The position numbers were made by a program, and so were the translations under genes. A stretch of 64,000 bases of DNA from an uncultured Acidobacteriota bacterium (GTDB taxonomy: Bacteria; Acidobacteriota; Terriglobia; Terriglobales; Acidobacteriaceae), in NCBI GenBank assembly GCA_903873705.1, contig CAIQPK010000059.1:114157-178156 (forward strand). The letters are read 5' to 3'. Each line of letters opens with the position of its first letter. Position 1 is the first letter of the stretch. Under the pieces are notes generated by a model that saw only the letters and a program-made list of their open reading frames with translations, did no database searches and was not told where the DNA came from. Positions 16,036-25,168 of this stretch are shown piece after piece.

Positions 16036-17022
16036 TCAGGCTTCCCTGTCGCGTAGCTCCATCACAATCTGCGCCGCGGCCATGCGGGCTTCGTCTTCCT
16101 TTTCTACGGGGAAGCTGATCGCGCCGACGCGGGCGTGACCGCCGCCGCCATAGCGCTCGCAGATGGCGGCAAGGTTGGCGAGCTCGCTAGCGGGCTTTGG
16201 CGTCCAGGGGTTGGTGCCCACCGACACTTTGTTGCGAAAGCTCGACTTCGACAAGCCGACGTTGTAGGTGCCTTCGGGGTGCAGATAGTAGGGGATGAAC
16301 TTGTTGTAACCCTCGGTGGGCTGGTCGGTGATGTCGAAGGTGATGACGCCGCGTTCGCAGTGGGCGCGCTCGCGGATGAGTTCGATCGACGCGCGGTGCG
16401 CGGTGAGCAACGGTCCAACTCGTTCCTGGATGAACGGCTGCGCGAGTACGTCGTCGAGACTCATCTGCGTGAGCAGCGGAATGATGCGCTGCACGAGTGC
16501 GCTGTCGGGCGCGCTTTCAATCACCATGGTGAGCTTCATCGCGGCGTCGCCCATCTCGACGGCGGACTTTGCGCTCTCGTACTTCGCGCCGTCAACAATG
16601 TCGGCCCAGTGGATCAGCTCGGCGAGCGGGGCAATGTCCATGCCGAACTTCGTGCTCGCGATGTGGGCGATGAAGCTGGTGCAGCTGGTGTACGTGGGGT
16701 CGAAGAACTTGCGCATGGTCTGCGAGCCGTCCGCCTGGCCGCGCTGGAAGTGCTCTTCGTCCTTGCTATCGAGGAAGGCAGAAAGATGATGGTCGAACCA
16801 CCAGGTGATCAGCGGTGAGGGCGAGTACTTGAAGTCGACGATGGCGTTGTCGCCGTCGGTCTGGAACCAGCTCTCGTCAAATAGCGCCCCGACGCGATGC
16901 TTGAGACCCACGTAGTCAAACGAGTCGGCCGTACCGATGCATTCGCGGTGGAAGCGCGTGAAGAGCGAAGCGGAGCAGGCGCCATCGAAGCAGTTGTCGT
17001 GATACAAAACGCGGCAGTTCAT
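16036..17022 (-). CDS. DHH-superfamily phosphoesterase-like protein
   Basis: Protein of 328 aa. The N-terminus has YHDNCFDGACSASLF, resembling the DxDG metal motif of DHH enzymes, followed by NAIVDFKYSP and WWFDHH, the DHH motif, near residue 76. The C-terminal half contains a GGGGHARVGAISFP segment typical of the DHHA1 GGGH motif. Members hydrolyse phosphodiesters such as nanoRNA or cyclic dinucleotides. The missing RecJ core extension and the length point to an NrnA/oligoribonuclease-like group, but the substrate is unassigned. It is transcribed divergently from the CPBP protease gene. Confidence 0.8.
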   Translation of the reverse strand: MNCRVLYHDNCFDGACSASLFTRFHRECIGTADSFDYVGLKHRVGALFDESWFQTDGDNAIVDFKYSPSPLITWWFDHHLSAFLDSKDEEHFQRGQADGSQTMRKFFDPTYTSCTSFIAHIASTKFGMDIAPLAELIHWADIVDGAKYESAKSAVEMGDAAMKLTMVIESAPDSALVQRIIPLLTQMSLDDVLAQPFIQERVGPLLTAHRASIELIRERAHCERGVITFDITDQPTEGYNKFIPYYLHPEGTYNVGLSKSSFRNKVSVGTNPWTPKPASELANLAAICERYGGGGHARVGAISFPVEKEDEARMAAAQIVMELRDREA

Positions 17023-17124
17023 GCGAGACCCTCTTGACCTTCACGAAAGCTTTTCTTTCAGCATAGCTGACGCTGCGGGAGCCGTCGGGTTGCGGTATGC
17101 TTACTTCAATTTCAGGAGACCTTT

Positions 17125-18225
17125 ATGGACAACAACGAACTGCAGCCGGTCGCCGTACCGGAGGCCCACTGGCCAGCGCCACCACCGCCTTCCAAGCCGG
17201 CGACGGGCATCTTTAGCGGTCGTTTTGGACTCCGAGCGGGATGGGGCATCCTGCTCTTTATCGTGATCTTTGCCGTAGGCAACGTGGCGTTGACCGTACC
17301 TTACAGGATGGCGCAAGGCAAGAGTGCGTTTCCGAAGAAACGGCCTGCGGCGCAGACGGCAACGACGGCACCCGCACCCGCACCGGCATCGTCGCAAAAT
17401 ATCAACGTCAAGCAAACGCTGCCCGGTGAAGGACTGGGCACCCTGGCAGTACTCTTCGCGGGGTGGGTCATGAGCAAAATCGAGGGGCGCCGTTTTCGCG
17501 TCTTCGGCGTAGGAAAAAATCGGCTGCGAGACTTTCTTCCGGGAGCGTTCTGGGGGCTTGCCATGCTTTCGCTCCTGGTAGGGGTGCTGCGAGCGACACA
17601 TGTATTGGTGTTCGATGAGCGGGTGCTGACAGGCGGTTCGATCCTCGCATTCGGCGCGAAGTGGATGATTACCTTTGCGCTGGTCGGCGTGCTGGAAGAA
17701 TCACTGACGCGAGGCTATCTACAGTACACGCTAACGCGCGGACTGTACGGGATGGGGGAAAAGATCTACCCTAAAAACCCACGGGCCGTTGCCTTCTGGT
17801 CCGCCGCCGTCATCATGTCGTGCGTCTTCGGGGCCGGCCACCTTGGCAACACGGGCGAGTCCGCTGCGGGCATCACGATGGTGTTTCTTGCGGGAATGGT
17901 CTTCAGCTATGCGCTGTGGTGGACAGGATCATTGTGGTGGGCGATTGGCTTTCACATGGCCTGGGATTGGGCGCAGAGTTTCCTCTATGGCGTGCCTGAC
18001 AGCGGCGGCCTTAGCGGGGGGCGACTCTTCAACACCCACCCCACGGGCAATCCCTTACTTTCCGGAGGCGCGACCGGGCCGGAAGGCAGTGTGTTCGTGC
18101 TACCCACCATGTTGCTCGTGATTCTCGTCGTGCGACTCACGACGAAACCTGGACCCCAGCCGGAGCTTGAACCGCTGACCGTGGTGCGCGGTCTTCCACC
18201 GGAGAACGACGTCGTCATCGCCTAG
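17125..18225 (+). CDS. CPBP-family intramembrane glutamic endopeptidase
   Basis: Protein of 366 aa with many membrane helices and a Pro-rich N-terminal tail. CPBP/Abi motifs are present: EESLTRGYLQYTL (motif 1, EExxxR), FGAGHLGN (motif 2, with His) and GFHMAWDWAQ (motif 3, HxxxN/D type). An AGGAG ribosome-binding site precedes ATG 17125. A linker of ~20 residues rich in Ala/Thr/Pro follows the first helix. Bacterial members are linked to CAAX-like processing or self-immunity; no substrate gene is adjacent. The acylase gene begins 15 bp downstream. Confidence 0.88.
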   Translation: MDNNELQPVAVPEAHWPAPPPPSKPATGIFSGRFGLRAGWGILLFIVIFAVGNVALTVPYRMAQGKSAFPKKRPAAQTATTAPAPAPASSQNINVKQTLPGEGLGTLAVLFAGWVMSKIEGRRFRVFGVGKNRLRDFLPGAFWGLAMLSLLVGVLRATHVLVFDERVLTGGSILAFGAKWMITFALVGVLEESLTRGYLQYTLTRGLYGMGEKIYPKNPRAVAFWSAAVIMSCVFGAGHLGNTGESAAGITMVFLAGMVFSYALWWTGSLWWAIGFHMAWDWAQSFLYGVPDSGGLSGGRLFNTHPTGNPLLSGGATGPEGSVFVLPTMLLVILVVRLTTKPGPQPELEPLTVVRGLPPENDVVIA

Positions 18226-18239
18226 AATCAAATGAGCGC

Positions 18240-21131
18240 ATGACTTTTTTCCAACCCGAACCGCCTGATGTTTCCGCCGCAACGGCGCAAGGTCCTGTTG
18301 CTCCACGACTGCTGACGCGTCGCCATGACGGCGATGAGCCACAGGCTGCCGTGCCCGTGCGGCGCCGGCGTCGTTTTCCGTTACGTGGCGTGCTGGTCAC
18401 GCTGCTGACGCTGGCCGTCGCAGGTGCGCTTGCCCTGCTTATCGGCGCTCACTGGCTGCGCAAGGCGATGTGGGCGTCGCTTCCGCAAATTGACGGCACG
18501 CTGCATTCCGCAGGCCTTGCGGCGAACGTAACGGTAACGCGCGATGCGCATGGCGTGCCATCCATACAAGCCGCCAACATGGACGATGCGCTCTTCGCGC
18601 AGGGCTTCGTGACGGCGCAGGACCGGCTCTGGCAGATGGACGCACTGCGTCGACACGGCGCCGGCGACCTGGCGGAGATCATGGGATCGAAGCTGGTAGA
18701 CCACGACCGCGCCCAGCGTACGCTGCAGATCCGCGCCGCCGCTGAACGAGCATTGGCGGTGATGCCGCGAGACCAGGTGCATCAGCTGGAGACCTATGCT
18801 CGTGGCGTCAATGCGTTCATCGCGCAAAACGGCGATCATCTGCCCGTGGAGTTTCACCTGCTGCACTACCAGCCCGCGCCGTGGACACCACGCGACACCG
18901 TGATCGTCTCACTCGTGATGGCGCAGGACTTGTCGACAGAGTTTCCAACGAAATTGTTGCGCGAGGCCTTTTCGACGCACATGCCGAAGGAGTTGCTGGC
19001 CGATCTTTACCCGGTGGGCTCGTGGCGAGACCACCTGCCGATGCAGGCGGTACCGGACATGACGAGCCCGCGGCCACCGCTCGATATTGCGCCGCTCGAC
19101 GAGACGCAGTCGCGGTTGGAGCTGCCCACCGCGACACCGCAGGAGTTGCTGCAATCGCGCGAGGCAATGCTGCTGGCCACCTGCGAGGGCTGCCGGTCGG
19201 GCTCGAACAACTGGGCCGTGGCCGGCGCGCGCACGGCGAGCGGCCTGCCGCTGCTTTCAAACGATATGCACCTGGGGCTGAGCGTGCCGGACATCTGGTA
19301 CACGGTAGGGCTGCATACGGCCGATGGCTCACTCGACGTCGCCGGTGTAACGCTGCCCGGGGCGCCGTTCGTGGTTGTCGGGCGCAATGCGCACGTGGCC
19401 TGGAGCTTTACGGCCATGCTGGCGGACACGCAGGATATCTACATTGAGCACCTGCGCGGCAGCGGCGAAGCCACGGAGTTTCAGCGTGCCGACGGCGCAT
19501 GGGTGAAGGTGGAGCACCACAGCGAACACATCCGCGTGCGTGGGGCGTCCGATGTGACGCTGGATGTGTTGACGACGACACACAACGTGGGCAGCGCGGT
19601 GATGGCGACCCCGATTATTTCGCCCCTGTATCCATCGGAGCATCGCACGCTCTCGCTGGCCTGGACGATTTACGATCCCGCATCGGTCAACGTGCCTTTC
19701 GCTGCGGTGGACGCGGCCACCGATGGCGCGGGACTGGCGTCGGCGCTCGCAACGTTCGGTGCGCCCTCGCTAAGCCTGGTTTACGCGGATGACCACAACC
19801 ACATTGGCTACCATGCCATCGGTCGCATCCCGGTTCGCGGGCCGGCGGTGCATCATCCCGTTGCTGTGCCCGTACCGATAACTGGCATAGCGCCGCCACC
19901 GGATGAAGAGTCGCGCGTAGAGGCCACTCCGCTTGGCCGGTTGATGACGGTGGCTTTCATGCCGCAGCGCCGTTCGCGGCGTAAGGCGCAAGCGGCGGCG
20001 CCAATTGATCCGGCAACGCCGATCACACCACCGGCTCGACCTGAGCTGGACTATGTGGCTCCGCCGCCTCCGCCGCCGGGTTATACGGTGGGCTCTCCGA
20101 TACCAGCGGTTCCCGTCGATGCGCTGGATCCGGAGGCTCAGTGGAGTGAGTACGTTCCGTATGACGAGCTGCCCGGGGTGGTCGATCCGCCTGCAGGCTT
20201 TATTGCGACGGCCAATGCTCGCGTCACCGCGGATGATTATCCGTACGCGCTGGCGCTGGACTGGTCTTCGCCTTATCGCGTGGAGCGCATCACAAAGATG
20301 CTGCAGAATGCGACGGGGCTGACCGCCGCTGACATGCTGCGCATGGAGATGGATGTGCACTCCGAGCTCGACCTGCTGCTGGCCCATCGCATGGCGTATG
20401 CGCTGGACCACGCCACCGCGCTGCCAAAAGACACCAAGAGGCTGCGCCAGGCCGCTGATATTCTGCGGCGCTGGAACGGTGAGGTGGATGCTACCGCCGC
20501 TGCTCCGGCGATCATCGCTGCGACCCGCGCGGAGCTTTGGCCGATGCTGCTGGAGCCCAAGATTGCGGCGCACGATAAGGCGACGGGCATCGCGAGCAAA
20601 GACGCGACGCCAACGGGCGTGGCGCGGCTCTACTCGTGGCAGGAGCAGGGTTACGCGCTGGAAGAGCTTGTGCAGCACACACCGGCGCGCTGGCTGCCAC
20701 CCGGGTTCGCGGACTGGAACGATCTGCTGGCGGCTGCGGTCGATCGCGGATTGACCGCCGCCCATGCTCCCGGCGACCTCGCGAAGTGGAACTTCAGCAA
20801 GACCCATCCCGTAGAGATCAGCCATCCGCTACTCTCAGGAATCCCTGGCATGCAGCGCGTGCTGATGGTGACGCTCGGGTCAGGACCCCGGGCGACGGGT
20901 GGCGATATCTACACCGTAAAAGCAGTCAGTCGCGCGTTTGGACCTTCGGAGCGCTTTACAGCGGATATGAGCAACGTGGATGCCACCACGCTGAACCTCA
21001 CGACGGGAGAGTCGGGGATCCCCGCGAGCCCGTGGTACCTCGACCAGTTGCCGGAGTGGCTGGACGGCACGACCCACGCGCTTCCTCTGCACACTGTAGG
21101 CGGCGTTCACACGCTGGTGCTGACGCCGTGA
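18240..21131 (+). CDS. Penicillin acylase family Ntn-hydrolase
   Basis: Protein of 963 aa, longer than typical acylases. It has an Arg-rich N-terminus, one membrane helix (about residues 47-72), the alpha-chain region (VTRDAHGVPSIQA, AQGFVTAQDRLWQMDALRR), and the autoproteolytic site CRSGSNNWAVAG. There Ser322 would become the N-terminal nucleophile of the beta chain. The beta chain shows LLSNDMHLGLSVPDIWY and VGRNAHVAWSFT. A Pro/Ala-rich insertion of about 80 residues (roughly 570-650, PPPPPPGYT) is unusual. It probably deacylates amides, perhaps acyl-homoserine lactones, but the substrate is not readable. Its stop overlaps the MOSC start (GTGA). Confidence 0.9.
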   Translation: MTFFQPEPPDVSAATAQGPVAPRLLTRRHDGDEPQAAVPVRRRRRFPLRGVLVTLLTLAVAGALALLIGAHWLRKAMWASLPQIDGTLHSAGLAANVTVTRDAHGVPSIQAANMDDALFAQGFVTAQDRLWQMDALRRHGAGDLAEIMGSKLVDHDRAQRTLQIRAAAERALAVMPRDQVHQLETYARGVNAFIAQNGDHLPVEFHLLHYQPAPWTPRDTVIVSLVMAQDLSTEFPTKLLREAFSTHMPKELLADLYPVGSWRDHLPMQAVPDMTSPRPPLDIAPLDETQSRLELPTATPQELLQSREAMLLATCEGCRSGSNNWAVAGARTASGLPLLSNDMHLGLSVPDIWYTVGLHTADGSLDVAGVTLPGAPFVVVGRNAHVAWSFTAMLADTQDIYIEHLRGSGEATEFQRADGAWVKVEHHSEHIRVRGASDVTLDVLTTTHNVGSAVMATPIISPLYPSEHRTLSLAWTIYDPASVNVPFAAVDAATDGAGLASALATFGAPSLSLVYADDHNHIGYHAIGRIPVRGPAVHHPVAVPVPITGIAPPPDEESRVEATPLGRLMTVAFMPQRRSRRKAQAAAPIDPATPITPPARPELDYVAPPPPPPGYTVGSPIPAVPVDALDPEAQWSEYVPYDELPGVVDPPAGFIATANARVTADDYPYALALDWSSPYRVERITKMLQNATGLTAADMLRMEMDVHSELDLLLAHRMAYALDHATALPKDTKRLRQAADILRRWNGEVDATAAAPAIIAATRAELWPMLLEPKIAAHDKATGIASKDATPTGVARLYSWQEQGYALEELVQHTPARWLPPGFADWNDLLAAAVDRGLTAAHAPGDLAKWNFSKTHPVEISHPLLSGIPGMQRVLMVTLGSGPRATGGDIYTVKAVSRAFGPSERFTADMSNVDATTLNLTTGESGIPASPWYLDQLPEWLDGTTHALPLHTVGGVHTLVLTP

Positions 21132-21670
21132 ACCCGCAGGTTGTAGCCGTATCGTCGAGCGCAGCGCACGGGTTTTCGAAGCAGCCGCAGGACGCGATTC
21201 GACTGGTGCAGGGCGAGGGCGTGGAGGGCGATGCGCATCGTGGCGTGATGGTGCAACACCTGTACCTGGTACGGCGCGACCCCACGCAGCCCAACCTGTG
21301 CCAGGTGCACCTCTTCTCCGCCGAGATGCTCGACGAGCTGGCCGCTAGAGGTTTTGCGGTGCAAGCGGGGGAGCTGGGCGAGAACATTTTGACGCGCGGC
21401 CTTGACCTGCTGACGCTGCCGCTGGGGACGCTGCTGCAGATCGGCGCAGCCGTGCTCCAGGTAACCGGCCTGCGCACGCCCTGCAGCCGCATCGACACCT
21501 TCCGCGCCGGGTTGCAGGCCCAGCTGTGGGGCGAGCGTGATGCGCAGGGCAAACGGACCCGCCGCGCGGGCATCATGAGCGTGGTGCTGCAGGCCGGCGC
21601 AGTTCGGCCGGGAGATGCGATCACGGTCACGTTGCCGCCCGAGCCGCATCAGCCGCTGCCGCCGGTTTAG
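21128..21670 (+). CDS. MOSC domain-containing protein
   Basis: Protein of 180 aa from GTG 21128, overlapping the acylase stop by 4 bp. A longer frame reading from 20636 covers the acylase gene and is not coding there. It shows the MOSC pattern: GVEGDAHRGV, then GELGENILTRGLDLLTLPLG, and the conserved cysteine in LRTPCSRID. MOSC domains bind molybdenum cofactor sulfur or act in detoxification of N-hydroxylated compounds (YiiM-like). Its exact role is unknown, and its coupling to the acylase is probably positional. Confidence 0.85.
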   Translation: MNPQVVAVSSSAAHGFSKQPQDAIRLVQGEGVEGDAHRGVMVQHLYLVRRDPTQPNLCQVHLFSAEMLDELAARGFAVQAGELGENILTRGLDLLTLPLGTLLQIGAAVLQVTGLRTPCSRIDTFRAGLQAQLWGERDAQGKRTRRAGIMSVVLQAGAVRPGDAITVTLPPEPHQPLPPV

Positions 21671-21695
21671 GCCGCGCTCGCGATAGGCTAGACGG

Positions 21696-23456
21696 ATGCG
21701 ACGGCATCACATCCTGATCCTGTGCGCGGCGCTGCTGGTGACGCTGCCCCTGTGGGTGGGTGGCTGCTCGTGCGGGCACGATTTTGATTTTCACCTGCAA
21801 TCGTGGCTCGATGCCGTGCGTCAGATGCAACACGGCACGCTGCTGCCGCGCTGGATTTTCTCCGGTGCCTACAACGCCGGGGAGCCGCGCTTCGTGTTCT
21901 ATCCGCCGCTCTCGTGGATGCTGGGTGCGCTGCTGACCATGCTGTTCCCGATCACGAGCGTGCCGGCGATCTTCACGTTGATCGCTGTCGCTGCCGCAGG
22001 GTTGGCGATGTATCGGCTGGCGAGCGAGTTTGCGCCGGACGCCGCCGCGCTGCTGGCAACGGCGCTGTACATGGCGAATCCCTACATGCTGTTTACGGCT
22101 TTCGAGCGCACGGCTTATGCGGAGCTGCTGGCTGCGGCGTGGATGCCGCTGCTGCTGCTCGCCGTATTGCGCAAACGCCCGACCGTGCGCGGCATCGCAC
22201 TGCCGGTGGCGCTCCTGTGGCTCACGAATGCGCCCGCGGCAGTGATGGGGAGCTACGCGCTGGCGCTGATCTTCGTCGTGCGCGTCGTTCTCGCGCTGGC
22301 GAAGAAACATCCGGGCGACGCCGGGCGGCTCGCAGCGACGGCTGCGGGCGGAACCGCGCTGGGCCTTGCGCTACCGGCGTTTTACCTGCTGCCCGCAGCA
22401 TACGAGCAGCGCTTCGTGCAGATCGCGATGGCGACGCTTCCCAACATGCGCATTCAGGATAATTTTCTGTTTGGCCACACCGGCGACGGGCCGCACGACG
22501 ATGTGCTGCATACCGCTTCGCTCATCGCGGTGACGCTCTTGATTGCCGGCTGCGGGGTGCTGGCGGCGCTCTGGGTGCGGCGCAATCGTCCTCGGAACGC
22601 ACGCGACAACGGTGTCGTAGGAGAAGAATCGGAGAGCGTTCTCGCGATTCTTGCTCTTCTGACGTTGGGCATTGGCGCGATGTTGACGCCACTGTCGGCG
22701 CCGTTGTGGCGCCACCTGCCTGAGCTTGCCTTTCTCCAGTTCCCGTGGCGGCTGCTGGCTGTGCTGGCGAGCGTGCTGGGGCTCAGCATCGCGCTGCTCT
22801 TTCGCAACGCAAGGATTGACGAGCGGATGGCGATGCCGCTGGCCCTCGTGCTGGTCGCAGCACTGACGTTCGCGGGCATAGACCACTTCAGACAGGGTTG
22901 CGATGATACCGACCTGCCAGCGGTACGCTCGCAGATGTTCACCACGCATCAGGGCGTTGAGCCGACCGACGAATCCACGCCGCTGGGCGCGGACAATGAT
23001 GCGCTCCGGCTGAACGATCCGCCCTACTGGCTCGCGGCGGATGCCACAGCATATGCGCCAGGCACCACGCCAGCGCCGACGGCTTCAGCGGCACAGGCCG
23101 CTGCTTTTACCAACGCAACGCCTGCCGCGACGGACACACCGCCACCCAGCGCCGAGCCGGAAGCGTTCACCGTCACAGCACCGGGCGCGGGATTCCTGAT
23201 CCTGAACCTGCGTGACTACCCCCGGTGGGCCATTACGCTGGACGATCCGAACAGCCTGAACCGGCTCACTCCGGCACACGTGCACCGGGACGATGGTCTC
23301 GTGGCACTGCGGCTTTGGAATGGCGGCACCTATACGGTGCACGTGGCATGGCAGCCCGGATGGGATGAACGGATCGGGCTGGCTTTGAGCCTGACTGGGT
23401 TGGGCGTGTACGGCGCACTCATCAAGCTCTCCCGGTCGCGTAGAATCGAAGTCTGA
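21696..23456 (+). CDS. Large polytopic membrane protein, glycosyltransferase-C/YfhO-like
   Basis: Protein of 586 aa. It opens with a signal-like helix, then CSCGHDFDFHLQSWLDAVRQ. Here an Asp-rich first loop follows helix 1, as in GT-C type enzymes. Then come about ten hydrophobic helices and a soluble C-terminal domain after ~residue 410 with an Ala/Thr/Pro-rich linker and a beta-rich stretch. The final residues contain another helix. The arrangement resembles membrane proteins that transfer sugars from lipid carriers. No specific family is certain. It sits between MOSC and the polyprenyl synthase, with a 5-bp gap to the latter. Confidence 0.7.
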   Translation: MRRHHILILCAALLVTLPLWVGGCSCGHDFDFHLQSWLDAVRQMQHGTLLPRWIFSGAYNAGEPRFVFYPPLSWMLGALLTMLFPITSVPAIFTLIAVAAAGLAMYRLASEFAPDAAALLATALYMANPYMLFTAFERTAYAELLAAAWMPLLLLAVLRKRPTVRGIALPVALLWLTNAPAAVMGSYALALIFVVRVVLALAKKHPGDAGRLAATAAGGTALGLALPAFYLLPAAYEQRFVQIAMATLPNMRIQDNFLFGHTGDGPHDDVLHTASLIAVTLLIAGCGVLAALWVRRNRPRNARDNGVVGEESESVLAILALLTLGIGAMLTPLSAPLWRHLPELAFLQFPWRLLAVLASVLGLSIALLFRNARIDERMAMPLALVLVAALTFAGIDHFRQGCDDTDLPAVRSQMFTTHQGVEPTDESTPLGADNDALRLNDPPYWLAADATAYAPGTTPAPTASAAQAAAFTNATPAATDTPPPSAEPEAFTVTAPGAGFLILNLRDYPRWAITLDDPNSLNRLTPAHVHRDDGLVALRLWNGGTYTVHVAWQPGWDERIGLALSLTGLGVYGALIKLSRSRRIEV

Positions 23457-23461
23457 GACTG

Positions 23462-24406
23462 ATGAATACTGACGTGAAATCCCTGCTTACCAACGGCGTG
23501 ACGTCGACCGACGCCGCCCTTGAGCGCCTGCTCCCGGCGGCGACCACCGAACCCCACTCCATCCACCGTGCGATGCGGCACTCCACCTTCGCCGGCGGCA
23601 AGCGGCTGCGGCCCATCCTGTGCATGGAGGCCGCGACTATGGTCGCTGGCACTCTCCCCGCCAGCGCTGCTGAATTGGGCGCGGCGATCGAGATGCTGCA
23701 CACGTACTCGCTGATCCACGACGATCTGCCTGCGCTGGACAACGACGACCTGCGGCGCGGCAAGCCCACGTGCCACGTGGCCTTCGGCGAAGCGACGGCC
23801 ATTCTCGCGGGCGATGCGCTGCAGACCCTGGCCTTCCAGACGATTGCCGAGCTGAAAGCGCCCGCAGCGACCACCGTGGCGATCCTGCGCGAGGTAGCCA
23901 TAGCGGTCGGCACCGGCGTGGGCAAGGACCTGCCGGGCTCGCTGGCGCCGGGCATGATCGGCGGGCAAGTGATGGACATTGAAGGCGGCGGCGCAAAGCC
24001 TACCGCTGAGCTCGTGGAACGCATTCATCGCGCCAAGACCGGTGCGTTGATCACGGTGTCGATTGTTGCCGGTGGCCTGCTCGGCCTAGGCGCTTCGCCA
24101 CGCGGAGAAGTGGCTGGAGCAGAAGCGATAGCCGGGCTGCGCACCTTTGGCGAAAAAGCCGGGCTGGCTTTCCAGATCATCGACGATGTACTGGACATGA
24201 CGCAGACTTCCGAAGAGCTGGGCAAAACCGCAGGCAAGGACACCGCGACAGACAAAGCCACATGGCCTGCCGTCTTCGGCATTGCGCAATCGAAGCACGA
24301 CGCGGCTGAACTGATTGCGGATGCCTTCGCATCGCTCGCACCGTTCGGTGAAGCGGCCGATCCGCTGAAGGCCCTGGCGCAGTACCTTGTCGACCGGACA
24401 CACTAG
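23462..24406 (+). CDS. ispA: Polyprenyl synthetase (farnesyl/geranylgeranyl diphosphate synthase type)
   Basis: trans-Isoprenyl diphosphate synthase of 314 aa that condenses IPP with allylic diphosphates. It has GGKRLRPIL, the first Asp-rich motif HDDLPALDNDDLRRGKPTCH (DDxxxxD, bacterial type with two extra residues) and the second motif IIDDVLDMT. The residues before the first Asp motif (MLHTYSLIHDD) suggest a short-chain product, C15 or C20, but length is inferred. Its product could feed UppS. It is followed 6 bp later by the small membrane-anchored protein gene. Confidence 0.92.
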   Translation: MNTDVKSLLTNGVTSTDAALERLLPAATTEPHSIHRAMRHSTFAGGKRLRPILCMEAATMVAGTLPASAAELGAAIEMLHTYSLIHDDLPALDNDDLRRGKPTCHVAFGEATAILAGDALQTLAFQTIAELKAPAATTVAILREVAIAVGTGVGKDLPGSLAPGMIGGQVMDIEGGGAKPTAELVERIHRAKTGALITVSIVAGGLLGLGASPRGEVAGAEAIAGLRTFGEKAGLAFQIIDDVLDMTQTSEELGKTAGKDTATDKATWPAVFGIAQSKHDAAELIADAFASLAPFGEAADPLKALAQYLVDRTH

Positions 24407-24412
24407 GAATCT

Positions 24413-24841
24413 ATGCGACTCAAGCCTCGACAATACGTTCTCATTGTTCTCATCATCGGCATCGGCGCGTTCAACTACGTTCGCGCCAGGCGCGCCGAGC
24501 AGCCGGCGCCGGCAGCAGCAGCCGCAGTACCGGCGAACGTGAAGGCCGGCATGGCGCCCGCTTGGCCGTTGTACGATTCAGCGGCAGCGGCGCGCGATGC
24601 CGACGATGCGCAGTGGCAACCGGCGCTGAAGGCGGTGAATGACGCGATTGACGGAACCAACACGACGGCCTCGCCGCCACAGGCCTCGGGCAGCGAAATG
24701 ATCGACCTGCACGGCTGCCAGACGTGGCTGCTGTTTTATCGTAACGAGCACCTGCACCCCACCAGCAAGCCCGGCTGGCTCGCCGAAACGAAGCAGCATG
24801 TGGACTCCTGCGTGGCACAGCACCGGGACATTGCGCGGTGA
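24413..24841 (+). CDS. Hypothetical single-pass membrane-anchored protein
   Basis: Protein of 142 aa with an AGGA ribosome-binding site. One N-terminal helix (residues ~8-22) is followed by a basic patch (VRARRAEQ), an Ala/Pro-rich linker and a globular region. Two cysteines (LHGCQTWLLF and DSCVAQHR) could form a disulfide if it is periplasmic. No domain is recognised. It overlaps the DUF59 gene by 4 bp (GTGA). Confidence 0.7.
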   Translation: MRLKPRQYVLIVLIIGIGAFNYVRARRAEQPAPAAAAAVPANVKAGMAPAWPLYDSAAAARDADDAQWQPALKAVNDAIDGTNTTASPPQASGSEMIDLHGCQTWLLFYRNEHLHPTSKPGWLAETKQHVDSCVAQHRDIAR

Positions 24842-25140
24842 CCGACGCGGAGCTGATGCAGGCGCTGCGCGACTGCTACGATCCGCTGCTGAAGCGCAAC
24901 ATCGTCGACCTTGGACTGGTGCGTTCAGCCACCTTGACTGAAGCAACGGACGTGCCGGGAGCCGGGATCGCCGGCGTGGGGCCGAGGTACATCGCGGCAA
25001 TAGCGCTGGTGGCGCCTTCCTCTGATGAGACGGTCAACGCGCAACTGAGTGCGCAGGTGGAGAACCGGCTGGCCGGCTTCCCCGCCATTTGGCGCACCCA
25101 CGTAGCGCTGCTGCCGACCCCCTTCCCGATTTTGAAGTAG
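24838..25140 (+). CDS. MIP18/DUF59-family protein, probable iron-sulfur cluster assembly factor
   Basis: Protein of 100 aa from a GTG that overlaps the preceding stop. CYDPLLKRNIVDLGLVRSA matches the N-terminal signature of MIP18/PaaD/SufT-like proteins (DPEIP-x-NIVDLGL in relatives). The usual cysteine after the central strand is not obvious. These proteins assist Fe-S cluster maturation. There is no suf or isc operon here. The family is fairly confident; the role is inferred. Confidence 0.75.
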   Translation: MTDAELMQALRDCYDPLLKRNIVDLGLVRSATLTEATDVPGAGIAGVGPRYIAAIALVAPSSDETVNAQLSAQVENRLAGFPAIWRTHVALLPTPFPILK

Positions 25141-25168
25141 CCGCGTGAGACGATAGCGAGCGAAGTGA

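Noticed and set aside
19770..20825. Minus-strand open frame opposite the acylase
   Set aside because: Low-complexity Arg-rich shadow with no ribosome-binding site or domain.
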